From Clostridia bacterium (GTDB lineage Bacteria; Bacillota; Clostridia; Oscillospirales; CAG-272), in contig JAFTRA010000026.1 in assembly GCA_017462485.1 (NCBI GenBank), positions 36,221 to 100,220 of the forward strand: a stretch of DNA of 64,000 nt, read 5' to 3'. The notes under the pieces are model-generated. The model saw only the letters and a program-made list of their open reading frames with translations. It did no database searches and was not told the DNA's origin. Both the position numbers and the translations under genes were made by a program. Within the stretch, counting starts at the first letter, position 1. Every line of letters starts with the position of its first letter. Positions 33,017 to 42,400 of the stretch are shown piece after piece.

Positions 33017-34897
33017 ATGAAAACATACAAATTTGATGCCGTAGTTATAGGCTCGGGATGCGCCGGATACAACTGCGCCGACTGGCTTTTTGACCTTGGT
33101 ATGAAAAATATTGCCCTTATGACAGAGGGCAAGCTTGCCGGCACGTCGAGAAACACCGGAAGCGACAAGCAGACCTATTACAAGCTCTCGCTTGCGGGTG
33201 ATGATGGCGACAGTATTCTCGGAATGGCAGAAACCCTCTTCTCCGGCGGCGCTATGGACGGTGACGTTGCTCTTGCCGAGGCGGCAAACTCCGCGAAGTC
33301 GTTTATGAAGCTCGTTAATCTCGGTATGCGCTTCCCTACTAACGAGTACGGCGAGTACGTGGGCTATAAAACCGACCACGACCCCTATTGCAGAGCTACC
33401 TCAATAGGACCTTACACCTCGAAGAAAATGACCGAGGTGCTTGAAGAGGCAGTCGAGAAAAAAGGTATTGCCATTCTCGACGGAGCGCAGGCTATCAAGA
33501 TACTTACAGAGGGCGGTAAGGCGGCAGGCGTGCTTGCTATTAACACAAAAAATACAAGCGAGGTAGAGTATATTGCGGTGAACGCTCCGAACGTGGTTAT
33601 TGCTACGGGCGGCCCCTCTGCAGTATACAAGGACAACGTTTACCCCACCTCGCACACCGGTAACTCCTCACTTGCTCTTGAGGCCGGCGCGGTATTCGGA
33701 AATCTTTCCGAGTGGCAGTACGGACTCGCTTCTACCGATTTCAGATGGAACGTTTCGGGTACCTATCAGCAGGTGCTTCCCCGCTATATTTCGGTTGATA
33801 AGGACGGTGTTGAGCGCGAATTTCTTCTCGACTACTTTGCGACTCCCGAGGAAGCGCTCAAGAACGTATTCCTCAAGGGATACGAGTGGCCCTTTGATGT
33901 CAGAAAGATACACGGCTCATCATATATAGACCTTATAATCTACCACGAGAACGTTATTCTCGGTCGCGACGTATTTATGGACTTCAGACGTGAGCCTACC
34001 GGACTTGAGGGTGGCTTCGATGGACTTGACGAGGTTTCTTACGGATATCTTAAGAACTCCGACGCACTCATTCCTCTCCCTATCGAGCGCCTTAAAAAGA
34101 TGAACCCCGGAGCTATATCGCTCTATATGGACCACGGCATAGATATCACTAAAGACCCCTTGCGCGTTGCGGTATGCGCACAGCATAACAACGGTGGTAT
34201 CCGTATCGACTCCAACTGGCAGACTAACGTTCCGGGACTCTACGCCGCAGGCGAAGCTGCGGGAAGTCTTGGCATTTTCCGTCCCGGCGGAACCGCGCTT
34301 AACTCCTGCCAGGTAGGCAGTATGAGAGCCGCCGAGCATATCGTTTACGACAGCAATAATAAGCACTCCGAGCGCTTTGAGGAAATCGCTCTTGCGGCAA
34401 AGGCAGAGGCCGATGCTATTATAGCGGCAACCAAAGCGGATAAATCCACCGTTCTCGCACAGAGGGAGAAATACGGCAAGCGTATGAGTCAGAATTTCGC
34501 CTTCCTCCGTGATATTCCGAGTATGGAGAAGGCTCTAGCCGATATCAAGAGTGACAAGCTCACCTTCACCGAAGATAACAAGTGGCGTGAAATTTACGAG
34601 CTCCCGCACCTCTTCAAAAACCTCGATATAATCCGTATGCAAGAGGCTATCGCAGAGGTTATAAGCTACACGGCAAAGGAGTTCGGCTCTCGTGGCTCTG
34701 GCTTCGTGCTTTCGGGCGGCAACTTTATGGACAGATGCCCTGTGCCCGAGGTGGCAAGCGGCAGAGAAAAAATCGTTACCGTCAAGAAAACGGATGAACT
34801 TAAAATCGAATGTATAGACGTGAAACCTATTCCGAAAAGCCGTGATTTATGGTTTGAAAAGGTATGGGGTAAATACAGAGAGCGCACCGAAAAATAA
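33017..34897 (+). CDS. Fumarate-reductase-like FAD flavoprotein
   Basis: A 626-residue flavoprotein of the succinate dehydrogenase/fumarate reductase/L-aspartate oxidase superfamily. FAD-binding VIGSGCAGYNCADWL at residues 9-23, NVVIATGG, a capping domain in the middle, and GLYAAGEAAGSLGIFRPGG with the NSCQVGSMRA FAD-closing motif. There is no signal or heme region, so it is a soluble cytoplasmic reductase or dehydrogenase of an organic substrate, not part of respiratory complex II. Its partners in the operon are an OYE-like reductase and an SDR. CGAAAGGA precedes the ATG. Confidence 0.88.
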   Translation: MKTYKFDAVVIGSGCAGYNCADWLFDLGMKNIALMTEGKLAGTSRNTGSDKQTYYKLSLAGDDGDSILGMAETLFSGGAMDGDVALAEAANSAKSFMKLVNLGMRFPTNEYGEYVGYKTDHDPYCRATSIGPYTSKKMTEVLEEAVEKKGIAILDGAQAIKILTEGGKAAGVLAINTKNTSEVEYIAVNAPNVVIATGGPSAVYKDNVYPTSHTGNSSLALEAGAVFGNLSEWQYGLASTDFRWNVSGTYQQVLPRYISVDKDGVEREFLLDYFATPEEALKNVFLKGYEWPFDVRKIHGSSYIDLIIYHENVILGRDVFMDFRREPTGLEGGFDGLDEVSYGYLKNSDALIPLPIERLKKMNPGAISLYMDHGIDITKDPLRVAVCAQHNNGGIRIDSNWQTNVPGLYAAGEAAGSLGIFRPGGTALNSCQVGSMRAAEHIVYDSNNKHSERFEEIALAAKAEADAIIAATKADKSTVLAQREKYGKRMSQNFAFLRDIPSMEKALADIKSDKLTFTEDNKWREIYELPHLFKNLDIIRMQEAIAEVISYTAKEFGSRGSGFVLSGGNFMDRCPVPEVASGREKIVTVKKTDELKIECIDVKPIPKSRDLWFEKVWGKYRERTEK

Positions 34898-34964
34898 CAA
34901 AAAACACACTCGAATTCAAATGTTTATTTACAAAATCGCTCGCAACGAGCAGATTGGAGATATT

Positions 34965-36119
34965 ATGGAGAACAAGATTAAAATAGTATGCGTCGGTATC
35001 GGCGGATACGCAAGCGTATATTGGAAAGCCCTTTTTGCAGACACCGAGGGTGACTTTGAGATAGTCGGAGCTGTTGACCCGTTCCCCGAGGGATCTCCCT
35101 ACTACGAGGAAATAAAAACGAGAGGAATTCCTCTGTACTCGAATATGGAAGATTTCTACCGTGAGCATTCCGCAGACCTCGCTATAATTACCACGCCTAT
35201 TCATCTTCACACAAGACAGACGCTCTTTGCTCTCGAGCACGGCTCGAACGTTCTTTGCGAGAAGCCTCTTTCGGGTGTTTCGACTGATGCCGAGGTTATC
35301 GAAAAGCGTGCGGCAGAGCTTGGCAAGTTCGTTATGATAGGATACCAGTGGAGCTATGCTCCCGCAATTCTTGGCTTGAAGTCAGACGTTCTTTCGGGAA
35401 AGCTTGGCGCTCCCGTTTCATTAAAAACGAGAATACTCTGGCCTCGTAAGAAGGAATACTTCACACGCGGCTCGGGTTGGGCAGGAAAGCTTAAGGCAAA
35501 GGACGGCACCGTTATAAACGACAGCGTTGCCGCAAACGCTTGCGCTCACTACATACACAATATGCTCTTCGTTTGCGGAAAGGAGTACCTTGCCGCAGAG
35601 CCTCTTTGCGTTAAGGCAGACCTTATCCGTGTTAACGCTATTGAGAACTTCGATAACGCTACAATCAGTTTCGAGCTTGAAAACGGCGCAAAGTGTCTCT
35701 TCGTTGCGGCTCACTCCAGCAATATAAACAGAAATCCCATGTTCGACTACGAGTTTGAAAACGCAACCGTTAAATACGACGAAAACACTAAGGATATCGT
35801 TGCGTACTTCAAGAACGGAGAAGAAAAGCATTACGGAAACCCCTTCTCAGGCGGCTCCGACGGCAAGAAAGCGAGAGTTGCTATTAACGGCTGCAAGGCC
35901 CAGGACTTCAAGCCTGTTTGCTCGCCTTACACCGCCGCGGCTCACACAAGATGCATCGAAGCGGTGCAGACCTTCCCCATTTACGAGGTTAAGGAAGAAT
36001 TCATTAAAGAAAATGAAGGTCTTCTCTACGTTGACGGACTTGCCGAGGCTATGACAGAATGCTACGCTGAGGGCAAGATGCTCTCCGAAACCGAAGCCTT
36101 CAAGAAGTGGGTGAAATGA
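34965..36119 (+). CDS. Gfo/Idh/MocA-family oxidoreductase
   Basis: A 384-residue NAD(P)-dependent oxidoreductase. The start is the ATG at 34965 (MENKIKIVCVGIGGYASVYW), with TTGGAGA 7 nt upstream. Visible are the Rossmann motif, the CEKPLSGVSTDAEV catalytic-lysine motif, and the substrate-domain helix VAANACAHYIHNML with a histidine where many members bind the sugar. It is followed after 1 nt by a second, different family member, a common arrangement when a heteromeric or two-step glycoside oxidation is carried out. Confidence 0.92.
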   Translation: MENKIKIVCVGIGGYASVYWKALFADTEGDFEIVGAVDPFPEGSPYYEEIKTRGIPLYSNMEDFYREHSADLAIITTPIHLHTRQTLFALEHGSNVLCEKPLSGVSTDAEVIEKRAAELGKFVMIGYQWSYAPAILGLKSDVLSGKLGAPVSLKTRILWPRKKEYFTRGSGWAGKLKAKDGTVINDSVAANACAHYIHNMLFVCGKEYLAAEPLCVKADLIRVNAIENFDNATISFELENGAKCLFVAAHSSNINRNPMFDYEFENATVKYDENTKDIVAYFKNGEEKHYGNPFSGGSDGKKARVAINGCKAQDFKPVCSPYTAAAHTRCIEAVQTFPIYEVKEEFIKENEGLLYVDGLAEAMTECYAEGKMLSETEAFKKWVK

Positions 36120-36120
36120 G

Positions 36121-37176
36121 ATGACGAGAGAAGAAGTTTTTTCATACAATAAGCATATTCCTACGCCACCCGAGAAGCCTTTCTACTTTGGCGTTACCGG
36201 ACTTAATCACGGACATATATACGGCATGTGCGCAGGACTTATAAACGCAGGCGCAAAAATGACTCATATCTACGAGCCAGACAAAGCGCTCCTAGATACA
36301 TTCCTTAAAAAATACCCGAATATTACCGTTTGCGATAGCCTTGAAGAGCTTCTCGCAGTAGAGGAGCTTGAGCTTATTGCTACTGCGGCTATTCCCGGCG
36401 ACAGAGCCGGAATCGAAATAAAGTCAATGAGAGCGGGAAAACACGTTTTCACCGACAAGGCGCCTATGATAACCCTTGAACAGCTTGAAGAGGTTAAGGC
36501 CGTTTCGCTCGCAACGGGAAAGAGACTTTTCGTTTATTACAGCGAGTTCGTAGCGGTTGAATCCGCCATCTTCGCAAAGCAGCTTATAGACAGAGGCGTT
36601 ATCGGAAAGGTTGCTCATATCGACATATTTGCTCCACACAGACTTAATCCCGACTCACGCCCCGACTGGTTCTGGGTACGCGAGAAAACCGGTGGAATTC
36701 TTATAGATATCGGCTCGCACCAGTTCCATCAGTTCCTTGAATATTCCGGCACTAATAACGCTACCGTTACCTCGTCAAGAGTTGCGAACTACTTCAACAA
36801 ACAGTATCCCGGCTTTGACGATTTCGGAGATGCCACTCTCACGGCGGACAACGGCATTACGGGTTACGTGCGAATCGACTGGATGTCCCCCGCGGGTATT
36901 CAGACCTGGGGCGACGGAAAGGTCGTTATTCTTGGAGAAAAGGGCTATATCGAGCTTCGCAAAAACTGTGATATAGGTAAAGAAAAGGTTACAAATACCG
37001 TGTTTGTTTGCACAGACGACGGTGTGTTCACCGAGTCGGTTTCCGGTAAGGTTGGCTGCCCCTACTACTCCAACATTATCAAAGATTCACGTGAGGGTAC
37101 CGAGCTTTCAATGTCCGTTGAGCAAGCGTATAATGCAATAGAGCTTGCCATAAAAGCGCAGACTCTGGCGATGTAA
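36121..37176 (+). CDS. Second Gfo/Idh/MocA-family oxidoreductase of the operon
   Basis: A 351-residue relative of the preceding gene, with the N-terminus FGVTGLNHGHIYGMC, the lysine motif FTDKAPMITLEQLEE (Asp-Lys-Ala in place of the usual Glu-Lys-Pro) and DIGSHQFHQFLEYSG in the substrate domain. The GLNHGHIYGMC start is typical of a distinct subgroup. It is one base after the previous stop, so translation is coupled. It is the last gene of the operon. The substrate is presumably the same molecule class as that of its neighbours. Confidence 0.9.
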   Translation: MTREEVFSYNKHIPTPPEKPFYFGVTGLNHGHIYGMCAGLINAGAKMTHIYEPDKALLDTFLKKYPNITVCDSLEELLAVEELELIATAAIPGDRAGIEIKSMRAGKHVFTDKAPMITLEQLEEVKAVSLATGKRLFVYYSEFVAVESAIFAKQLIDRGVIGKVAHIDIFAPHRLNPDSRPDWFWVREKTGGILIDIGSHQFHQFLEYSGTNNATVTSSRVANYFNKQYPGFDDFGDATLTADNGITGYVRIDWMSPAGIQTWGDGKVVILGEKGYIELRKNCDIGKEKVTNTVFVCTDDGVFTESVSGKVGCPYYSNIIKDSREGTELSMSVEQAYNAIELAIKAQTLAM

Positions 37177-37214
37177 TAACTATTATGAGATGAGCCGTGC
37201 TTTGCTGCAGATTG

Positions 37215-37420
37215 CGTATATTGACTACTCCTCATCCACCGCAAGCGGTCTTCTCGCTGCGGCTCGGTCACGCTCGGGGTCTGACAGTCTACCGGACTGT
37301 CATTTAATACCCTCACGCCGCTCCGCTACCTTCTCCCGCAGGAGAAGGCTTGGAATACGGTGCGATATTTGGAAAGCAAATGGCATTAATTCACTCATAA
37401 AAACGAACAGAGCAAGAATA
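37215..37420. repeat. Noncoding hairpin-rich spacer after the operon
   Basis: It contains CACCGCAAGCGGT, GACAGTC..GACTGTC (37283-37301) and CCTTCTCCCGCAGGAGAAGG (37329-37348) linked by short CTC-rich words. No ribosome sites and no plausible genes. Confidence 0.6.
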
Positions 37421-37571
37421 GAATGGGTGCGGTTCTTAGCGAAAAATTTCAAAAACGTTAAGCGCGAGCATCGCATTTGACCAAACAAACGCACTATGGG
37501 CTAAGCCTCAACCCTTATTATGAGCATAGCGAATAACAAGGTTCTGCGTAACAGGTCCTTATAACAAGCAG

Positions 37572-37700
37572 AAAGAGATAACAAATCGGTTAGTAGCCGA
37601 AATGTTATCTCTTTTTCTGTTAGTGAAGTTTTCGCTGTTGTGAAAATGAAGTTGCTATGCAGTGAGGTTTGCCGCTTTGCGATGAAAAGCATCAAGCAAA
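37572..37700. repeat. Terminator-like stem followed by GTGAAGTT-linked hairpins
   Basis: AAAGAGATAACA pairs with TGTTATCTCTTT (37572-37615), then AGTGAAGTT, TGAAGTT and AGTGAGGTT separate small hairpins such as TTTTCGCTGTTGTGAAAA. The AGAGATA stem is the same as in the repeats near 20.1 and 21.4 kb. The remainder up to 37818 shows only further short stems. Confidence 0.6.
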
Positions 37701-37818
37701 GTTAAGCTTGCCCATCACTTCACCGTCAGGGAAACTGACGCTCGCAAGCCCACTATTCCGTCGCTACACTCACGAAGTGAACTTTGCTCTCCGAAGATTC
37801 TTTCCCTGAGGGGCAGCA

Positions 37819-39114
37819 TTATAAATCGATTGCGGATTTATCTAAAAGGAATCTCTCAATTCCTATATAAAGTATTCCGTTTTCGTCATGCCAAGGTATA
37901 ACGTTATCCTTAACTACAACGATTTTCTTAAAAGAATCGGCAATTTTTGTATAAGGGCGTACCTCTTGCAAACGCTTAGATTCTTCGCCTACCGTTAGCG
38001 CAGACTGAATATAATATTTGCGGCTTCCATCAGTAATAACGAAATCTACTTCTAAATTAGTCTTTTTATTTTTTCCGTCGTCGCCTCTATAGTTAAATTC
38101 TACGACACCGACATCAACGTTAAAGCCTCTGGTAATCAACTCATTATAAATAACATTCTCCATGATATGATTTTCCTCAGTCTGACGGAAATTCAAGCGC
38201 ACATTTCTTAAACCAACGTCCGCAAAATAATATTTTTGAGGTGAGCCTATATACTTTCTTCCCTTTATGTCATAGCGCTGAGACTTATAAATCATAAAAG
38301 CATCAATAAAGTAATCAAGATATCTGGAAACCGAATCTGCGCTTATTTTCACTCCTAGCGCGCTTGAAAACGTATCGGCAATTTTTACCGGATTAGTAAG
38401 CGAACCAACAGCCGACGATACGACGTTTAAGATATCGTCAAGCATGTTTCTATCTCGAATGCTATGGCGCTCAAGAATATCCGAAAGATAAATATTATCA
38501 AAAAGTCCCGATAAATACTGCGCTTTGGCTCTATGATTGTTGAGCGAACAAAGATAAGGCATTCCTCCATAGGTATAGTATTCTTGCCAGGCATCACGCT
38601 TATCTCCGTTATATGCAGCGTAAAATTCCGCAAAAGTTAAAGGATGAACACGAATTTCGTCTCCTCTTCCGCGAAATTCGGTTAAAATATCCGAAGACAG
38701 CATTTTAGAATTAGACCCCGTTACGTAAACGTCGGTGTTTTTCTTTTTCATAAGTCCCAATAAAACGTCAACGAATCCTACCGTTTCGCTCTCATCGTCA
38801 AGATATGGGTTTTTCACAGTTTTGACCTTCTGAATCTCATCAAGGAAAATATAGTATGTGTTATCTTTATCAATAAGCATACTGCGTATATATTTTCCTA
38901 ATTCAATCGGATTTCGATATTTGATATTTTCATCATCATCAAGAGCAAGCTCGATAATATGCGAATCATCTATACCAACAGAATTAAGATATTTATGATA
39001 TATATCAAAAAGAAGATAGGACTTTCCACATCTTCTGATACCGGTGATAACCTTAATCATTCCGTTATCTTTTTTGGATATAAGCTGCTCTAAATATTGT
39101 TTCCTTTCAATCAT
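37819..39114 (-). CDS. AAA ATPase with DUF4143 domain
   Basis: A 431-residue protein. The N-terminal AAA_14 ATPase has Walker A GIRRCGKS near residue 26, Walker B YIFLDEIQ and sensor VTGSNSKML. The C-terminal DUF4143 portion (EFRGRGDEIRVHPLTFAEF, YGGMPYL, then NLEVDFVI near the end) resembles a restriction-endonuclease-like fold. Such proteins are very common and mobile in anaerobes, and their function is unresolved. It has a strong promoter flanked by two operator-like repeats, which is unusual for this family and implies tight control. Confidence 0.93.
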   Translation of the reverse strand: MIERKQYLEQLISKKDNGMIKVITGIRRCGKSYLLFDIYHKYLNSVGIDDSHIIELALDDDENIKYRNPIELGKYIRSMLIDKDNTYYIFLDEIQKVKTVKNPYLDDESETVGFVDVLLGLMKKKNTDVYVTGSNSKMLSSDILTEFRGRGDEIRVHPLTFAEFYAAYNGDKRDAWQEYYTYGGMPYLCSLNNHRAKAQYLSGLFDNIYLSDILERHSIRDRNMLDDILNVVSSAVGSLTNPVKIADTFSSALGVKISADSVSRYLDYFIDAFMIYKSQRYDIKGRKYIGSPQKYYFADVGLRNVRLNFRQTEENHIMENVIYNELITRGFNVDVGVVEFNYRGDDGKNKKTNLEVDFVITDGSRKYYIQSALTVGEESKRLQEVRPYTKIADSFKKIVVVKDNVIPWHDENGILYIGIERFLLDKSAIDL

Positions 39115-39129
39115 AACAACAATTCCTTT

Positions 39130-39245
39130 GCGACAAAAATTCGTATTTACACCTCATCACCGCAAATTATAGCACAAAAAAAACAGTTCGTCAAGTATAA
39201 TATGCGGTGAAAATTCGTATTCATATCTTTTTACCGCAAATTATT
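39130..39245 (-). promoter_or_regulatory. Promoter bracketed by two copies of a 34-bp operator-like repeat
   Basis: On the minus strand TTGACG (39194-39189) and TATAAT (39171-39166) are 17 bp apart. Repeats GCGACAAAAATTCGTATT..CACCGC (39130-39163) and GCGGTGAAAATTCGTATT..TACCGC (39204-39237) are 74 bp apart. Each has inverted ends (GCGGT/ACCGC), one over the transcript start and one just upstream of the -35. Confidence 0.7.
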
Positions 39246-39338
39246 ATGCAAAAGAAGAAAATTACTGTTCTTTCCCAAAGTGAACAGAATGATTGTTTGA
39301 TTTAAAAAGCATAAGTAATTAGTTTACAAAGAAATCAG

Positions 39339-39382
39339 CGTGATACCCGACTATGCGAGTATCACGCCAACTTTTTAATTTT
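39339..39382. terminator. Terminator between the ATPase promoter region and the giant lipoprotein gene
   Basis: GCGTGATAC and GTATCACGC around a 12-nt loop, T-rich on the plus side (CTTTTTAATTTTT). It lies 81 nt past the stop of the minus-strand giant gene. Confidence 0.65.
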
Positions 39383-39448
39383 TAATCAAGCCGATAATCA
39401 GACTTTTATAAAGCCCAAAGCTTGAATAAGTTTTTTGATTCAGACAGC

Positions 39449-42400
39449 TTATGCAGCCTCTTCCTCGTCAACGGATGCGGGAACAAGGGGAGTATCGTAG
39501 TTGGTCTCAAGGTCGAGATCCCAGCCGCACTTGTCACAGTGGCCGTCAGCGCCCTCTACGCCATCTGCGCCTACAAGGTCAACGTGACCTTCTACTTCAC
39601 GAGTTCCATTCTCGCACTTGTTACAGGTCTTGTCGCAGCAGTTGGAGCTGTCATAAACGTGCTCGCCTGCCTCGATTGCAGTGCCGCCACATACGGAGCA
39701 TTCTACTGCTACGGTACAGTCGGTCTGCTCACCTGCGGGAGTGTGGGCTTTAGCGGGAATTGCTTCTTTTCCGCATACGGAGCAATTGACTGCTACAGTA
39801 CAGTCAGTCTGCTCTCCGGCAGGCTGGTGAGAGGTTGCGGGAATTGCTACGCCGCCGCAAGCCGTGCAGTTTACTGCTACGGTACAGTCGGTCTGCTCAC
39901 CTGCGGGAGAGTGATCGCCTGCCTCGCGAACTTCGCCGCAAGCGTTACAATCTACGTCACAGTCAGCATCGTGAGCGTGAGCGCACTCGTAGGTTGCGAG
40001 CTTCGCACGGTAATTACCTGCGATATTTTTGCTTGCAGATGCGCTGAAGGTAACATAATTATTATACGTACCGATGAAGTACATATCATTTTCACTCGTA
40101 TAAACGAGAGTTTCGTATTGTGCGTTATAAGTGAAGTACTCTGCGGGAGTACCATCGGTTTCGGGAACGAGAGCAATGCTTCCGCTTCCCGCCGAACGCT
40201 CATAAAGTCTGATGTAAGTCTTAACGCCGTCCTTATTGAAGTAGAGTCTGTAAGCGCCCTCTACTCCCTCTACAAGCTCTACGTAAACGTCTGCAGCGTT
40301 AGCAGCCATATCCGTAGTTGCAAGACGATAGGTTACACTTGAAGATTCGGTAGCACCTGCAAAGTAGAGATTCTTGCTAAGACTAGCATTACCCTGATAG
40401 AGATAGAACTTATAAGGCTTACCTTCCTCGAGAACCGCATAATCGGTTACTGCAAGAGGAGTAGTCTTTGCAGCAAGAGTAAGAGCATATTCAGAATTCT
40501 CGGTAGTAGAACCGCAGGTCATAGCAGCAGTAAGAACTACGCCTTCGATAGCAGCATCACCAAGAGTAACGGTAACCTTGCCGCCTTCAACTACAACAGC
40601 GCCATTGTTAGAAGACCAAACGATATCTACCTTACCAACCTTTGTGGGAAGGCTGAATACCTTAGAATTAGTGAAGCTTGTGGGAACAACAAGATTTGCC
40701 TTTGTCTCTGCTATTACTGCCTTTTCAACCTCGGTCATAGGCTTCTGGCAAGAGTCGCAAAGGAAGTCATCATCTTCGCCATCATAGTGGTCAGCAACGG
40801 TACGCTCAAACGAGCAAAGGTTACAGTCGGTATCGCAATCGTTGTCATACTGGTGAGCGTTTGCATCTACCACACGAGTACCGCCATCGCACTTGGAGCA
40901 CTCGGTGCTACAATTAGTAGCGTAAGGGTGATTACAGTTTACAATTACAAGAGAAACGTAATCGCAGCTAGGCTCGTAAGCGCGGAATGTAGTAGTACCA
41001 TTGCTATTATACGCTGCTATGTATCTATATTTTCCGTCGTTATCGCCATCCCAAGCGTTATATATCGACTTAGTTTCAGCTTCGAATGACCATTCGCCAT
41101 AATAGGTTGTTTCACCTTCTGTCAAGGCGTCCTTCAAGTAAAGGTTTGTTGCACCTTCGCCTGTCATAACAAGATACTTTCCGCCCACAAGGATGTTATA
41201 GGTGTTCTCTTTTCCCTCAACAGCAACAAGCTCTACATCAACAGCGTCAGCAAAGTTCTCGGAAGCTTGAAGCTTGCCGTTTACAGTGCCATTGAAGAAT
41301 ACGCCGTATTTCGAGGAATAAAGCTTATAGGTGCCTGCTACAAGAGATGTAACGTTAGAGGTTACAACAACGTCAACCGTGTAGGTTTCTGTTACTTCAG
41401 TCAAACCGCAAACGAAGGTAGCTGTAAGAGTTACAGTTCCCTTTTCTTTTCCGAAAGTAACGGTTACGCCGTCATCAGCGAGGGTTGCGCCGTCGCTTAC
41501 AGACCAAGCGATTTCAACGTTGGTGTACAACGTGCCTACGTTAGGAAGAGTAATAGTAGATCCTGCAAGAGCAGAATTCGCTACGGAAACTTCTTTCTTG
41601 GTTTCTTCGATTCTTGCTTTTTCGATTTCTGCCATGGATTCGCCGCAGATATCGCACTTGCTGTCAGCAGGATTCTCGTCAACGTGAGGATTTACCTCGC
41701 GAATCTTACCGCAGACGCCGCAATCTACGTCGCAAGCGTTAGCATAGTCGTGCTCTTCGTCTGGATGAACTTCTGTAAAGCCACAGCCAAGACAGGTCTC
41801 GCCGCACTTGAAACCATACTCGTGCTCGCAAGTATAGGTTGCGAATGCAGCTACAAACTGGGATACGCCTACGTTGGCCGCATTATCGCCGGTGATGTAG
41901 CTCGTCTTGGAAGCTCTGATGTAACCGTTCTCGCCGAAAGTGCCGAGATAGTAATCACTGCCAAGGACGTTGGTAACTAAGATACCGAGATCTTTGTCAT
42001 AAACCCAAGTGCAAGTAGGAGTATCGGTGAGCTGAACACCTACGCTGCCTGACCTATACTCGTAAACGTCAAGATACATATTGGTCTCGCCGTCTTTGTA
42101 GTAAATTCTGTATCCGCCTTCAACTGCTTCAAGATATACGTCAACAGCGTTGGCAGCCTTATCGGTAGCTGCGAAATAATTTCCGTCAAGTCCGCCTGCA
42201 AGGTAAATATTCTTGCCAAGAGTTGCTTGATAGAGATAGAACTTATAGGGGGTATTCACTACGGGAGAGATAATGGTGAGCATATCAAAAGCGGGAGCTT
42301 CGGAGATTGTAAGCGTATAATCTTTCTCGAAGGTTGTTCCGCCGCAGACAAAGATAGCTGTAAGAGTTACCTCTGTGCCGTAATCTGCAGGAAGATCAAC

